Notes: generated by a model not told the origin, from the letters alone. A stretch of DNA of 64,000 nt from Helopsaltes ochotensis (GCA_013400155.1 VXBM01000144.1:586111-650110); one strand, 5' to 3'; shown: positions 49,898 to 62,099, counted from the stretch's first letter. Translations and numbers: made by a program.

Positions 49898-52800
49898 ATC
49901 TCCAGGCAGCTCCTGCTTTTTGCACTTATTGACAATTCATATAAGCAGTGAACTGCTTTGTCTTCTTGGTTTAAAAGCACCTGTCTTCATGGCGAAAGTA
50001 AAGCCTAAGGAAATTCACTGGGAGGTCTGGATGAGAAAGATGCAGTCTGAAAAGCGGCTCCCAAGAATCATGCAAATGAAAATAGGGGCTGACAGCAACT
50101 GTGCAGTGGAAATCTGCTCTAAAAAAAAGACTGTAATATACAGGCATGATTTGGTTCAGTACATATGCTGTAGTTCCTAGGATACATCACCAATCTGAAA
50201 ACAGCTTTGGCCATAGGATTTAAATCTTTTTTACACTGTTGATCTTAGCATACTGTTTTTCTCTGAATAAGTATTTTGGTTTTGTTATTAAAAATTTTAA
50301 AAGCAGGAAATGGTCTGGAAAGACACTCCTGTCACAGCATTACTGTCAATGAGACATCAGAGAGCGTGGTTCAATTTACTTTAACATGATCAGCATCAAT
50401 ATGCTTTGTTGCAGGTCTGAAACTTCACCTTCTTCCTACGCGAGATCTTCCTCACATCCCAAAACCCTATCCTAGGCTTCAGATGCCTGAGTTATCTTGT
50501 TGGATATAGATGAGTGGTTCACTTTTCCTTGAAAGTAAGCCCAGTGAAAACAATACACTCCATCCAACAGTAATCAGGTTGTCCAAAACACAAGAAGCCC
50601 AGGAATAAAAACTCCTCAGTGAAAAAGAATTCAAAATACCTTCCACCTTCCATAAAAATGCCCTAACCACTGGGCTGCAGATAGCAGGACAATAAAGGAA
50701 GCTGCTCTTCTCCTAGAAGAGCACACCACTACACACACACAGGTTCTGATCACCTGAAGAAAACCTAGTATTTTCTCCTCCTTATTTACATTAGCAAGTT
50801 CATTATCTCTGTTTGTTCTCAGTATAAAAACATAACTGGAAAATGAAAAGGTTCTGCAGCTCAGGTAAAAATAAGGAGCAGCAGTTCTATTACGTCCAGA
50901 GTTGATGGCAAAAAGTGAGCAAGTTCAGGGAAAGAGGACAGGAAAAAGAGAGGAATATATAATTTTAAGCACTATTAAAGAAACCTCAAAAACTGCAGAC
51001 CAAAACAATATGAGGCACATCTATTTGCTTTTCTTCCTTCAATAGCATGATATAAATTTGTCACAGAAGCAGAATTAGATTTTAACTCTTTTCAGAAAGT
51101 AAAGTTTCAAAAGCAGTAACAGGCTTTAAAAAAAGCTAAGATCACTTCAGTGGTGTTAGTTTCTGGCTCCATTCTCTGAAATGCTATCTGTTATCATGGA
51201 CATGTTTGTTTTTATCTGTCACTGTGGTTTATTGTTAAGGAAGTGTAGTATCAGCTGTCTCTTCCCTGCCATCAAAGCTACTTCGTTAAAGTTAATAGTG
51301 TTTGACTTCCAGAGGATCTCTTACCAAGGTAACACAAAGAAACTTCTGCTCATCATTATTTTTACAGCAGTAAAGACACCAAATGGATGCAGTATCCCTT
51401 TTACCTTTTAAGAAATAAATCCACTGCATGAATTTGTTGAAAGCATTTAAGAATTCTGTTTGTCACTTGCCAAATTACTTGAGCTGTGAGGAATCAAAAT
51501 GTTAACCACATACCATCAGATTTCAGAACACAGTGTAGCAATGAGTGCCTGCCTTAGCTGGTGAAAAAGTACTGTACAAAGGATCCCCTGCACCTGTGTG
51601 CACTGCCTTCTGCCCAGCATTACTGTTAATGGCTTTAACTACTTGTGTTACAGTCATGAAACATTCAGCAGTGCCCTGCCTCCAGCCCAGATGAACACAC
51701 TATGATAGTCTTAACTAAAGAATATTGAGAGAATATTAGATCAGTTGAGAGAATGTTAGATCAATTAATTTTGGCTTGATTTTAATGATTAATTGTGAAG
51801 TGTGTGATATGTATACCCTTCAAAACTTTTCCTACACTTCCAAAGACATGTTCCTTTTCAGGATATCATCACTGTTTTTTAGCCTCTTTGCATTTATATT
51901 TCTCCTCATCTCTATTTTCTGGAAGATACTGTAACCACACCTGATTTCAAGAATAAGGATCACTCCAAATAACTGACATTATCTGGGGAGGAGGGGCAGA
52001 CAGGAACTGTCAATACATTTTATGACTTTTAATCAGAAATCAGTGCTGAAAACTATTAATATTTAAGAGCTACTTACAAAAATTAAAATACTGCTGCTTT
52101 ATATAGAAACCTATTAATTTTCATGGAAGTACTTAAGGACTAAGTGTATGGATCTTAGCATAATACACATGTCCTCTCAAGAGTAAAATGCAAAGGCATG
52201 ACACAGTAACCAGGAAATTGTTCCTGTATAAAAATAAAAAAACCTCAATAATGTCTAAAAAGACAACACAGTTTCAGATGTGGTCTCTCATATTCACTAA
52301 TATTTCTTATGTCTTGCAAATATTTATCAGCTCAAATATAAGAGGGCCCAAGCTCAAATCAGCTTTACACCAAGTATGTAAAATATGCTCCAAAATATGC
52401 TCAATAACTTGTAGTAAAAGAAAAAGTAATATTTTATGCAGTATTAAGGTATCTCCTATCTCCTAAAAGATATTACAATAACATATCATAAAAAGAGAAA
52501 GGATTCCTCTAACGCTTACAAGAGTAGAGTAAGTGTATTATAACCATTAGTTATCCCATGCACACGCCCCTTAAAGATGATGAGGAATTTCTTGTTAGCC
52601 ATTTTTACCTGAATAATCTCGCTATCATCTTTTCAAGATGTATCAAAACTATTCCTGGTATCTGGGAATGCATGAGGTCATTTAACTGAGGAACAAGACA
52701 CTAAGGCACAGGTATGCATACCTTCAGATTATTTTACCCTGCTTTTAAAAGTATGGGTTTTTCTCAACATGGTTTTCATTTTAATAAGTATGTTCATATA

Positions 52801-52979
52801 TTTGTGTATATCAAACTGTCTCATATCTTAGAAAATCATGGCAGCTGAAGTGTACAGAACCTAAGTGCAGCAAACAACACACGGTTCCAGAGAATCTGAG
52901 GTATGTTGATGTAAAGTTATCAATGGCAACCAGGCTGAGAAAAAACTAACCATGTATGTGGCGTGAATCAACCATTTAG
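49898..52979. other. No gene recognised
   Basis: Unique AT-rich DNA. It holds a 20-bp tandem duplication at 51725-51764 and no supported frame. Confidence 0.6.
51725..51764. repeat. 20-bp tandem duplication
   Basis: TTGAGAGAAT(A/G)TTAGATCA occurs twice in direct succession (51725-51744 and 51745-51764) with two differences. Confidence 0.85.
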
Positions 52980-53260
52980 ACCAGGTACAAACCAACACCC
53001 CCCGGAGCAGAGCCGGTGGCAGCCAGCACAAGAGGGAGCAGTCGGGTAATGCTTGCTGAGCCTCCTTGCCAAGGTTCCAGAGAGCTTTACAGAACCTCAG
53101 CCTGCTGTCTCAGAGCCCCCCGACATGCCCCCAAATGAGCACCCACCGAAAAATGAGAGCTCCCTTCAGCCAAGGCACCCTCCACAGCACAGCCCCGGCC
53201 ATTTCCCCCAGCTGTCCCACACGAGGTTTGCAGCTCTTTACTAAAAGCAAAGTGAGCAGT
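52980..53260. other. Local GC/CpG-rich block
   Basis: An abrupt C- and G-rich stretch with several CpGs in an AT-rich region. Both strands are open in places (for example 53066-53386 plus and 53087-53344 minus), which GC content alone would explain. It could be a small CpG island or first exon, or a decayed repeat; no splice or promoter signal settles this. Confidence 0.4.
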
Positions 53261-53559
53261 GACAGCCGCAGTCTGATTGCTTTTTTTCCCCTCACTTGTG
53301 ATATTCAAACGTCTGTCTGTGGGGATGAGAGGACTTCTATACAATTATTTAATTTTGGTAATACAGCAACACTGCAAATCAAGTGAATTACAAGACATCG
53401 GAGGGTATCACACAAGTCTCTATGCGCTCCTGCATTTTGATTCATTTCAAATGCTATAAGAAAATACTGAATGCCAGCTTTCTTTTACAGATTTTCTTCC
53501 ATTTTGAGGAAACTAGTAGGTTGCAGTGCACACTGAATTACACTGAGAGGAATTTATAA

Positions 53560-53885
53560 GTCTTGTGAACTTATTTGTTTTACTGACAAAGTGATCCTTC
53601 TACAGAAATCTGGAAGATGCTCAACCCCAGTTTGTTGCCACAGTTTGCTGTGATATTCTTCCAGATTAGCACAGCTGTAGCACTTCCTGTGTTTGCTGTC
53701 TGGAAACCACCTTCTGCAATACCCAGGACTGTTCCTTCTTTAAGGACTCTTTTAGGTTCGCATTTGCAAAACACAAAGTTAGATACAACCACCTTGTGTC
53801 TGCCATTAGCAATCTTTGCCACTACAGCTAAACACTGTTCCAAAAAAAGGGCTTGAAATGTAATTATCACTGTAAAAGAAGTCAT
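53560..53885 (-). pseudogene. Possible Ty3/Gypsy-like pol remnant (protease-RT linker), frameshifted
   Basis: A 101-codon minus-strand frame (53885-53580) contains, at about residues 45-60, the block KRVLKEGTVLGIAEGG. A hydrophobic K/R-x-x-x-GTVLG-x-x-E pattern following a 'GR..V.V.N' stretch is characteristic of the linker between aspartic protease and reverse transcriptase in Ty3/Gypsy polyproteins. Downstream, in another frame of the same strand near 53600, the words EHLPDF and LSVKQ resemble the next conserved part of that linker (HL.DL...S...L), which suggests a frameshift. No catalytic protease motif or reverse-transcriptase motif could be found on either side. If real, this is a short, broken fossil. 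A chance resemblance remains quite possible. Confidence 0.33.
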
Positions 53886-54939
53886 CTTTTACACCAAGGT
53901 GCCTAAATAAAACTGATTAAAAAACCCTAGAAACCAAAAACCAAGCAAGCAAATAGATAAGAAGCAGAGAAGCAGGCTGAGTTCACTTCTAATCCTGAGC
54001 TTCAATCAATAACTGTTTTTATGTAGCACACATATTTCATAAAGCATTCATTCTATTATAATATTTAAGTCTCCATAACAACTCTGAGAAAGAAAACTGC
54101 AAATTACCAGCGAGAAAAATCCTCCACCCAGCGATTATTCCTACAAGTACTTATTCCACTTCTTAGATAACTTTGTAAAATAAATTCACAAGCACAAAAC
54201 CCCACCCAAATTCCACAGAAGCCCGTGTGACTCCCTCCACAGAAGCAATAAGAGCTTCACTGTCTTCACATTGCTCGCTACACCACAGACCACAATCTGT
54301 CCACTAGAATTTTGAAAGCCATTAAAATACTAAAGGTAGGATACACATTTTCTCTAAAAAAGGCCACGCCTTTTCAATTCTTGCAATCAGTTTTACATAA
54401 GCTTTTCCATAAATTGAAAGGATTATCACCCCAGCTAAACCTTAAAACTACTACTCTGCAACACCTGCAAGCAATTTTTATCTCCAAAGATTTGCTGAAG
54501 TTAAATTTTGCCAGCTGAAAAGACCATGATCATTATTAAAAGAAATGCAACAAAATCCCCTAAGTGCAGCAGCATCTGAACTGCAGGTCCTATAAATCAG
54601 CCGGCTAGTTTAATTATAAAGTGTGTATTTATAGTGGAATCACTCCAAAAACATTACAGATAGGCCAATTAGTTACAGGCTTCCCTCAGAAGAAAGTGAA
54701 CGTAAGCTGTATTCTTACTTCTGTAGGCTACATGAAGATTTTCATCTGGAAGAAAAAGTTTAATTATTTAAATTCATATTCTCCTTTTTGTTTTTTACTT
54801 AGTGCATGCTGTTGTTAACCAAAGGAAAGATTTAAGGGTTTTTAACCAAAGTATCTGTTGGAAGTTCCAAGTAAAGCCTTGACAGGGCTCAGCTTGCCAA
54901 GAACTGTGCTTCTACCAGTAAGCAAGGAAATCCATCCAG

Positions 54940-54944
<5 letters not shown>
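53886..54944. other. No gene recognised
   Basis: AT-rich unique DNA without supported frames or repeats. Confidence 0.55.
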
Positions 54945-54994
<50 letters not shown>

Positions 54995-54999
54995 CTTTT
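54945..54999. repeat. T50 homopolymer (A50 on the minus strand)
   Basis: Fifty uninterrupted Ts (54945-54994), then C and four more Ts. As A50 on the minus strand it could be the tail of a retroposed transcript, but no polyadenylation signal (AATAAA or ATTAAA) precedes it in the adjacent 50 bases. The true length is uncertain because such runs are error-prone in sequencing. Confidence 0.9.
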
Positions 55000-55430
55000 G
55001 AGAGAAAAGACATTTCCCTTGGAATTCATTTTCCCTTCTAAGGATTCTGTGTGCACACTGCCCAAGGCAAACTCATACCTTTCCCCAAGGACAGGCTGTG
55101 GTGGCAGTGATGCCTCAGCCAGGGCAGGGGGCCTGGCCGCTGTGTTCCCACTTGGAATACAGCCCAGCCAGCATTCCCCGTGTCACCCATTGCTTGTTTC
55201 ATGGCACTTCTTGTGAGGAAGACCCAAGGTTTTGTTCAGAAATGCTATCTCCTCCCATGGGTACAGGCCCAATGCTGGAAGCGGGAGGGGGAGCGCAGGC
55301 CCTGCTGCCAGAGAGGGCTGAGAAATGGCTGGGGGTAGGGAAAAGGTCTTGACCCCTGAGTGTGTGTTTTAAGGAAAGGGGCAGCCTCTTCAGGCCTTGC
55401 ATTTGACCTCCTTACCTCGGGAAAATGCTA
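55000..55430. other. GC-rich block next to the T50 tract
   Basis: Clearly richer in G+C than its flanks from about 55070 to 55400. Open on both strands for 60-90 codons without a recognisable domain. It could be a retroposed 3' UTR whose tail is the A50 on the minus strand, but no flanking duplication was found. Confidence 0.35.
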
Positions 55431-58400
55431 CAGTCTGAATGACAGCCCCAGTATTTTAAGGGTAATTTGTTCTAAATCCGTGTGTCATCAATATGATGGA
55501 GAAATAAAATGAGCGTGTTCCAAACTGTCCATGATAAACCCCGTGCAGCACAGACCACTCAATGAATCCAAGTCACACCACAGCACTGGCACCCCTGATG
55601 TGCCCATGAAGGAAAAAGACATTTGTTTTATCCAGATTAGATGGCATGAAGGCGAATACCATTCTGTCACTTCATCCAAGACTAGTTTTAGCACGAAGCT
55701 ATGGTACAGAGCTACCTGGGGTTTTCTTCTCTATGGACTGTACTGTCCATAGAGAATATGAATCCCTCTGAAGGATTTGTGCCGTCTAATGAGAAAGTGG
55801 TGGATGTATCAGAGCAAGACTGGCTTTCATGGAAGTATTATTAGCCCTGGGCACGTTATTAAAGCTGCTTTTGGAGCACAGTCATAGAAAGAGGGCTGAA
55901 TTTCAAAGGTAACTCAGCACAACAGAGCTGAGCAGGAAAAACTTCGCATATCTGCCAAACAGAATATGGCTGACACTCAACAATTCAAAAAAAAGCAGAA
56001 ACATGATAAGAATAGAAAGGATGTTCATTTTCAAGCAGAAGATAAGATATGGAATAAAGTTCATTCTCAGAATAGTGCAGAAAAAGATTTTATGGCTACA
56101 ATATCCTCAAGCCAGAAGACTCCTTACTGAGTTATTTAAGTAATAGGGTAAACTGAGCCCCAGTGCTTACTGTACACAATGTGTGCTGCTGTGGGGTGTA
56201 AGTCCTGGCTCACTTACAGCACTGGGGATTCTGGACCTCTGGTAGAATAAATTTTTTATATTATTTCTACATGTCCATCTGATTTTATGTACATGGAAAT
56301 GACATTTATTCATTCCTTTATGTTCTTTACCTTAGACATTCTGGTTTTAGCTCTCCCTCAAGAAGAGGCAATAACCACAGAGAGGATGACAACTCCATAA
56401 CCTCTTACATGCTGGTGATGTTAATTTTCCTTCCTTCTTTTCATTACATATACATAATTTCCACCCATTTACATTTTGGCCTAGTTAATACAAGGAAAAA
56501 GGAGAGCTTGGGAAGGGAGAGGTGCTGAATAACAGGGATCAGCTCAGAGAAAAGATTCCTCACTATCTGTTAAGCATGGCACACCCTGCAAAATTAAAAT
56601 TTATTAGAGAAGCAGAAAACAAATGTATTGCCAAGGCTTGTGACACCGGCAAGAAAAGGCAGGGAAAATTTACTTAGGAACGTAAAGGCAAAACCGTACA
56701 TGATTTTTAAGCCTAGAAAAAGAACGTTAAAATAGAACAACAGTCTACTAAGAAAATAGTAAAAGTACATTAAGTTTCCTGTAGACCTATCAGCAAGTAT
56801 ACACTTAAAGTTCCAGAGTGATCTAGGATACTCCTAAAGTGCAGAGTGTGAGTATATGGAGTCTATTACCAAACCAGGAATGGGTATAAATTATTTTTAG
56901 CTGTTCAGAAGCTGGCGCTGCAGTTGTAGCCTGATGGAAGCATTGCAGGTTCACATGCTGAGTCTCAGTTTCATCATCATTTCAGATTTCTTCATGTCTT
57001 TGGGCAAATCACCTGATTCTGGCAGGTCTCTTTCTTCTTCTGTAATAGAAATTTGTTGGTAATATTTTCCTTCACACTCTTTGTGCAAGCAGACAAACTC
57101 TTCCAAACAAGAACAGGCTATTGCACAAAAGTGCTACAGTAATAAAAATACTGATTCCTGAGGTGTTTTTCTGATATCAGTAAATCCTTGGTTACATAAG
57201 AGGAATATCCAGGTTTGAAAGATCTGATGATATTGGAACATGTTATTAATTAATTGGCTAAGGGAACATACCAGAACTCACCAGAAGTTCATTAGTCACC
57301 TTTCCAGATCATGAAGATGTATTTTGATTAGTTATGTGGAAAGGAACAGCAGACTTTTCCAGTGTCCTTCTGTCCTACTGTTCCTTTCATACTTTATTCC
57401 TGCTCTCAGCTTCACTTCTTTCTCCATGTTCCCTGTTATAGTTTGAATAACTTCCCATCTGCCACATGCCAAATCTCCTTTAGATCCTTCCTTAAAAACC
57501 ACTTCCTTCTCATAGCCTACTTATGCTGCTATTTTCACCAAGACAACTCCATTCATTCCCCATCTGAACTATTGTCCCATAAATCATATTTGTCTTGCTT
57601 AGTTTGTCAGCACTAAACATAAAGCATATCCCAGACATTCTAGCAGTCATTCCTAGTCTGCTGCCACATGAATGATAGCGGGGTCTTCTATCAATTTCTG
57701 TACATTTCCCAGCAGGACAGAGGAGAAAAAATAATTCAAAGAACTTCCCAACAGCCCTCAAGGCTTGTCTGTATTACACAGCTGGGAACAAACATTTCTT
57801 CCTCCTGTGAACTACAACTCACAGCATTATTAGTTTACCAAAGGTTAAATGTAAGTAACAAATGTTTGTTCCTATTACATCCGACAGTTCCTTACACATA
57901 TACAAACATCTCAGCAGATACTTGAGCATGTCTATCTTCTTGGTTCTGGAAGCCAGTATTTCAAATGACATGGCAACTGAAACTGAATAGAAAAAAAAAA
58001 ATTATTAGTCCTTAGAAGTCAATAGCAAATAAAAACCATTTAAAATTTGATGAGAAAGGTCTGTTAACAGTTTTCAAAATTAATTTTGTCAGGTCATATT
58101 TAGTCAACCAGCTCTCTATATCAATGGTGAAGATTAATGCTTTTTTCCATGAAACTAATGCCAAAACTTTGACTCACTGGAAATAAAACATTAGTTTAAA
58201 GAGCTACTCATTATCATTTGTTTTACAGTAAAAAAATAAATTTCTTGCATTAAGATATAAACCATTTTGTCACATAACAGTATGCTGGAGAAGACATGGA
58301 AGGTGACCTGTGTACAAATCTCATCCGCTGGTGCCAAGTTCCCAACTACTGTAACACTTGCACAGTTCTCATGGAAAGAAAAGTTTCATTTGCTCAGACT

Positions 58401-58588
58401 GATGACTTGGGTTAACTTCCCCGTGCAAAACAGAAATTACAATGCATAGCTTACAGAAGCACGGGGATGACAGACTGTCATTTTCCTTATCCACAGGATG
58501 CTGGATGCTCCCTTAATATCAGCAAACAAAATCCCAGCATAGGGCAAAGAGTTTGAACAGGTTGTAACTACAAAGTAATGGGCACCAT
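55431..58588. other. No gene recognised
   Basis: Unique DNA with a 12-bp-arm hairpin at 55727-55756. Frames at 57.36-57.62 and 57.67-57.93 kb show no motif. Confidence 0.55.
55727..55756. repeat. Perfect hairpin (12-bp arms, 6-bp loop)
   Basis: TTCTCTATGGAC (55727-55738) and GTCCATAGAGAA (55745-55756) are exact inverted copies around TGTACT. Confidence 0.85.
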
Positions 58589-58930
58589 TGCAGCAGCCGT
58601 CTTGTTGGAGGGTAGAAAGGAGCTGAGACACAGACTCCTTGTTTATCACAGTATGAAAAGGGCCCTGGTTTATTCCTCTTTACAACTCAGCCATCCTGAC
58701 TCCAACCATTCACTGACTCTGCCTGCAGCAAGCTCCTGCTGCAGGTTTCCCTTGCAGCCTCTCACTGCTGGTTATTTCCTGTTGAACTCTGACTGCAGGG
58801 ATCAGTTTGCAGCCTCTAACTGCAGGCTTTTACTCAGCTAGACTGTGACTGCAGGTTCCAGCAACAGGCTCCAACTGCAGTCCCAGACTGATCCCACAGC
58901 AGGAATTCTCTCTCCAGGAGCCTTCTACAT

Positions 58931-59024
58931 CATTCCATTCCATTCCATTCCATTCCATTCCATTCCATTCCATTCCATTCCATTCCATTCCATTCCATTC
59001 CATTCCATTCCATTCCATTCCATT
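58931..59024. repeat. (CATTC)n / (GGAAT)n pentamer array, truncated by an assembly gap
   Basis: Nearly nineteen perfect five-base units (94 bp) with no visible interruption, running directly into the N-block. The minus-strand unit is GGAAT, the same pentamer that makes up human satellites II and III. After the gap the sequence is C-rich and not pentameric, so the array ends inside the gap and its full length is unknown. The in-frame FHSIP-type peptide it encodes is an artefact. Confidence 0.97.
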
Positions 59025-59044
59025 NNNNNNNNNNNNNNNNNNNN
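59025..59044. other. Assembly gap (20 N)
   Basis: Twenty Ns. Such a round number usually marks a gap of unknown size; it sits exactly where the pentamer array could not be spanned. Confidence 0.97.
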
Positions 59045-59197
59045 TTCCCCCCACCCCAGCAAACCCACTCCCTTTTATCACATTTATCTTTATTGGCTAC
59101 AGCTGTGACTCATCAGGGGAGAGGCTGAATTGGGTAATTAACACAGCTGTTACTTACCAGGGGCAAGGTCACCTGTATTCCCTTCTCCTACAAAGCA

Positions 59198-62099
59198 CCT
59201 CTGGAAAATACCTTTACACCTTTAGTGTGTATTGCTGCAATGTGAAAGACACTAACAATAGATCCTGAGATCACCTTCAGGCCTGCAAAGATTTTATTCC
59301 CATAAAAAAGCAGCAAAACTTGGGAAATGGTGAATGGAAATGGATGGTGTCCAGCAGGATAAATTCACATTTGTTTTAAATCAAAATAAAAATCTTACTT
59401 GAGGACTGAAAATCTATAGCTAACATCTAAATGAGACAAAAAAGGAAATACAGCAATGATTTTTTGTTTAATGTATAATTATATTAACTGTCAGAGTTGG
59501 AGTATGGTAAAATCATACCAGGAATTCCAGCAAATTTTGCAAGTACGTACCTTCAAATTTTCCCATATTTCCCAGAAAGTACAGTGGACAGCAGTTGATA
59601 TTCTGACATAAGTTTAGATGGATGTATGTCATTTTATACTGTATTCAAAGTTTTAATCTTTTGCTGTTTTTTAGTTGGGGTTTTTTCTTTGGGTCGCATA
59701 TTTTTGTCAATTTTGCTCTTAAACCCAAATTATTTTTTCAGACTTTTATCCTCTACAAAATATTTAGACTCATTCTTTAGACTCTACTGAGATCTGAAAT
59801 TAGGATTTTTTGCTTTAGCAATGCCCTAAAATGACAAAGTTGAGAAAGCACTGGCAGATAATGCCTTTGCAAGTGGGCACAGATGTATTGCAAAGGCTGA
59901 GAAGCTGTGGAATCTGCAGAATTCCTTAGTGCCAATGGGTATAATACTCCTTGCTTTCTCTAATACCAATGCTTTGATGTGTGTCACATTTCTTGGAATT
60001 ACCATCACTCTGAATTTTGGGATTTTGCAGGCTGTTTAAGTTTTTGCTTCTGAATATGCATACTAAATATTTGGAAACACTGGATTATCTGAAGGAACTA
60101 CTGGTGAAACCATTTTTCAAGTAAAGCCAGCTCAGAGCACACATAAACAGTATCAACAGCATTGATGTTGATGTTGCCAAAGATCGTAATGTTGGCCATG
60201 ATTTTGGTTCTACAACATGAAATGAAAGTTGGGATTCTTCAGAGGACAGATGAGTAGTTTCAGATAATTTTCTTTCAGAAAGCAGTATGTCTTTAGTGTG
60301 TCTCCACTTGGCTACTTAAAAATGGAAGCATTCAAAATTTCTATCTACCACTAATAAGTTGTGCATGTCCAAAACCACTGTGGATTGTTATGCTAACTGC
60401 TTTTTGTTCCACATCCAGAAGGGCTCAGTTTGGAAATAAGAACTTGATTTTTCTCTACTGACAGCTTTCCAAGTTCATTTGGATCGTCATATTTGAAGAA
60501 GAGACTTTCCATGCTTTTCACATTATTGCAGACAGTAATTGTTCAGGTATGTTGGTGAGAGCTCACCACCTTCATTTCAACCTCTCTGCTTCTAATTCAG
60601 GAATGCACTTCAGCAAATCCATCATTCTAAACCGGGGGTAGACTACAGACTTATTCAGCAATTTTGTGAATGGGAATGTTTTCCTACAAACCATACAGCT
60701 GGAACCTACTAAATAGTTACTGCTATGCAGCACAGGAAAGAATTGCATCCAATATTCCCGGGGTTAGCTGTTTGTAGGAAGAGCACACACACACTAAACA
60801 ACCAAAAAAAAAATCCCAAATGAAAAGAAAAATACCCAAGGAAAGATATTGTTTAGAAATAAAGTTGCTAGATACAACTAAAGGAACAAGTTCCTTGAAC
60901 GAGAAATTTTACATTGCCATTTTGAAAGTTGGATGGGACTTGAACAGTTGAGTGATAAACAGTAGTTGCCTGAAAGCAGGCTTTACAAAACTGGGAGCTA
61001 AGAAGGAATCTTTAAGAGACTGATTCAAGGAGACAGTAAGATTCTGCTAAATTGCATTTGATGTTCTAATAGGCTGAATAGCAGTCAGGAGTGACAATGA
61101 TGTTAGGAGGCCAGTACTGCTGGACACAGGGCAGAGTTAAATCCCATCTCTGCTGTGTGTGAGGGAGAGAGACTTAGTTCCCAGCTCAGAGAGAGAATGG
61201 TTACAATTGAAGATGATATTTTTCACATTTCAGAAGCCTGTCTATTTTTTACAAAAATAACTATCATCGTTGTCGTCTGACACCAACTCTGTAGTAAATG
61301 CAGTGATTCACCTCCTGCTTACAGCAAAGTTTTTGAGGATCCATGCTGCCATCCCTTCAAAGATTGCCAATAGTCAGAGTTCAGGAAAGCCTAAGTGTTG
61401 TGTGTCCACAGGGTATTTTACTGAGCACATTGTTTGTTTCTTGATTCAACCAAATCTCTGTGTTGCAGTTACTCAACATTGCCACAGGATTTCCAGCCTG
61501 CTAGTGAAGTTCAAAGCTGTTACCCCAGCAGTCTGTTCTGGCTTGCTACATGGCAGAAAATATTTCTTGTAACTGATTAGTAATAGATTGTTTTTATAAC
61601 AGTGTGTTTCTGTACACATGCCCTCCTCCAATATCCCTTTCCTATTCCCAGGACAGAGATACCAACCCAGTAGTCACAGACTACTTATTACATCAGAGAG
61701 CCTCATTAAATCACTGCAGACACAATTATCTTTTGTATCCATCAAACCATGAAAGGTTACCTGAGTTACTAAAAAATTCCAGGCGTGTCTTCCTAATAAA
61801 CAACAGTATAGTGATTAATTGCTGGAAGAATCTGGCGCTTTAAGAGTAGCTTTTATTTGGAAAGTTTAACATACTCATTCACCAGGCAACTGAACTCTCC
61901 ACTTCTCACTTTCTCAGGTCACCTGCAAGCACTAAAGATTTATGTGAGCAAGAAATATTGTTACTTTTTAACATGGCGATGTTTTTTTAAGCAACATATT
62001 TCAGATAGAGATTTAGCCCCATGATGCATACAAAGAAAGAGACTTTGCCTTGAGAGGATTTGGTATGAACTGGGTCACAAAGGCAATTAAAAGTCGTAA
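59198..62099. other. No gene recognised
   Basis: Unique-looking DNA with short frames only. A plus-strand stretch near 59.83-59.95 kb and another near 60.06-60.11 kb read open for 20-35 codons but lack any known motif and are separated by stops. The 100-codon frame at 61.27-61.57 kb is also unplaced. Confidence 0.5.

Larger units (their letters stand above)
58589..59197 (-). mobile_element. Endogenous-retrovirus LTR with an internal (GGAAT)n array, minus strand
   Basis: Read on the minus strand, U3 begins near TGCTTTGTAGG (59197; boundary tentative). It has a CCAAT box (plus ATTGG at 59092-59096) and a TATA-like GATAAAAGG (plus near 59071-59079), and then the assembly gap and the GGAAT array. 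Next come degenerate CTGCAGTCAG-type repeats, an AATAAA signal (plus TTTATT near 58670-58675), the word 'gtgtctcagctcctttc', and the end GGCTGCTGCA at 58589. One base further on, minus TGGTGCCCA (58587-58579) has the position and form of a primer-binding-site start. The 58579-58914 part is more than nine-tenths identical to 30070-30403. No target duplication was found, so the outer limit is approximate. Family: probably an avian ERVK or class I LTR. Confidence 0.78.

Noticed and set aside
49875..50180. 101-codon plus-strand frame
   Set aside because: Starts inside a minus-strand CR1 fragment; no domain after it.
58845..59108. Plus and minus frames across the pentamer array
   Set aside because: They are translations of (CATTC)n and the N gap, with a five-residue periodicity; not genes.
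59819..60120. Processed pseudogene suggested by short protein-like stretches on the plus strand
   Set aside because: Open stretches of only 20-35 codons separated by stops, no known protein recognised, and no poly(A) tail or flanking duplication.
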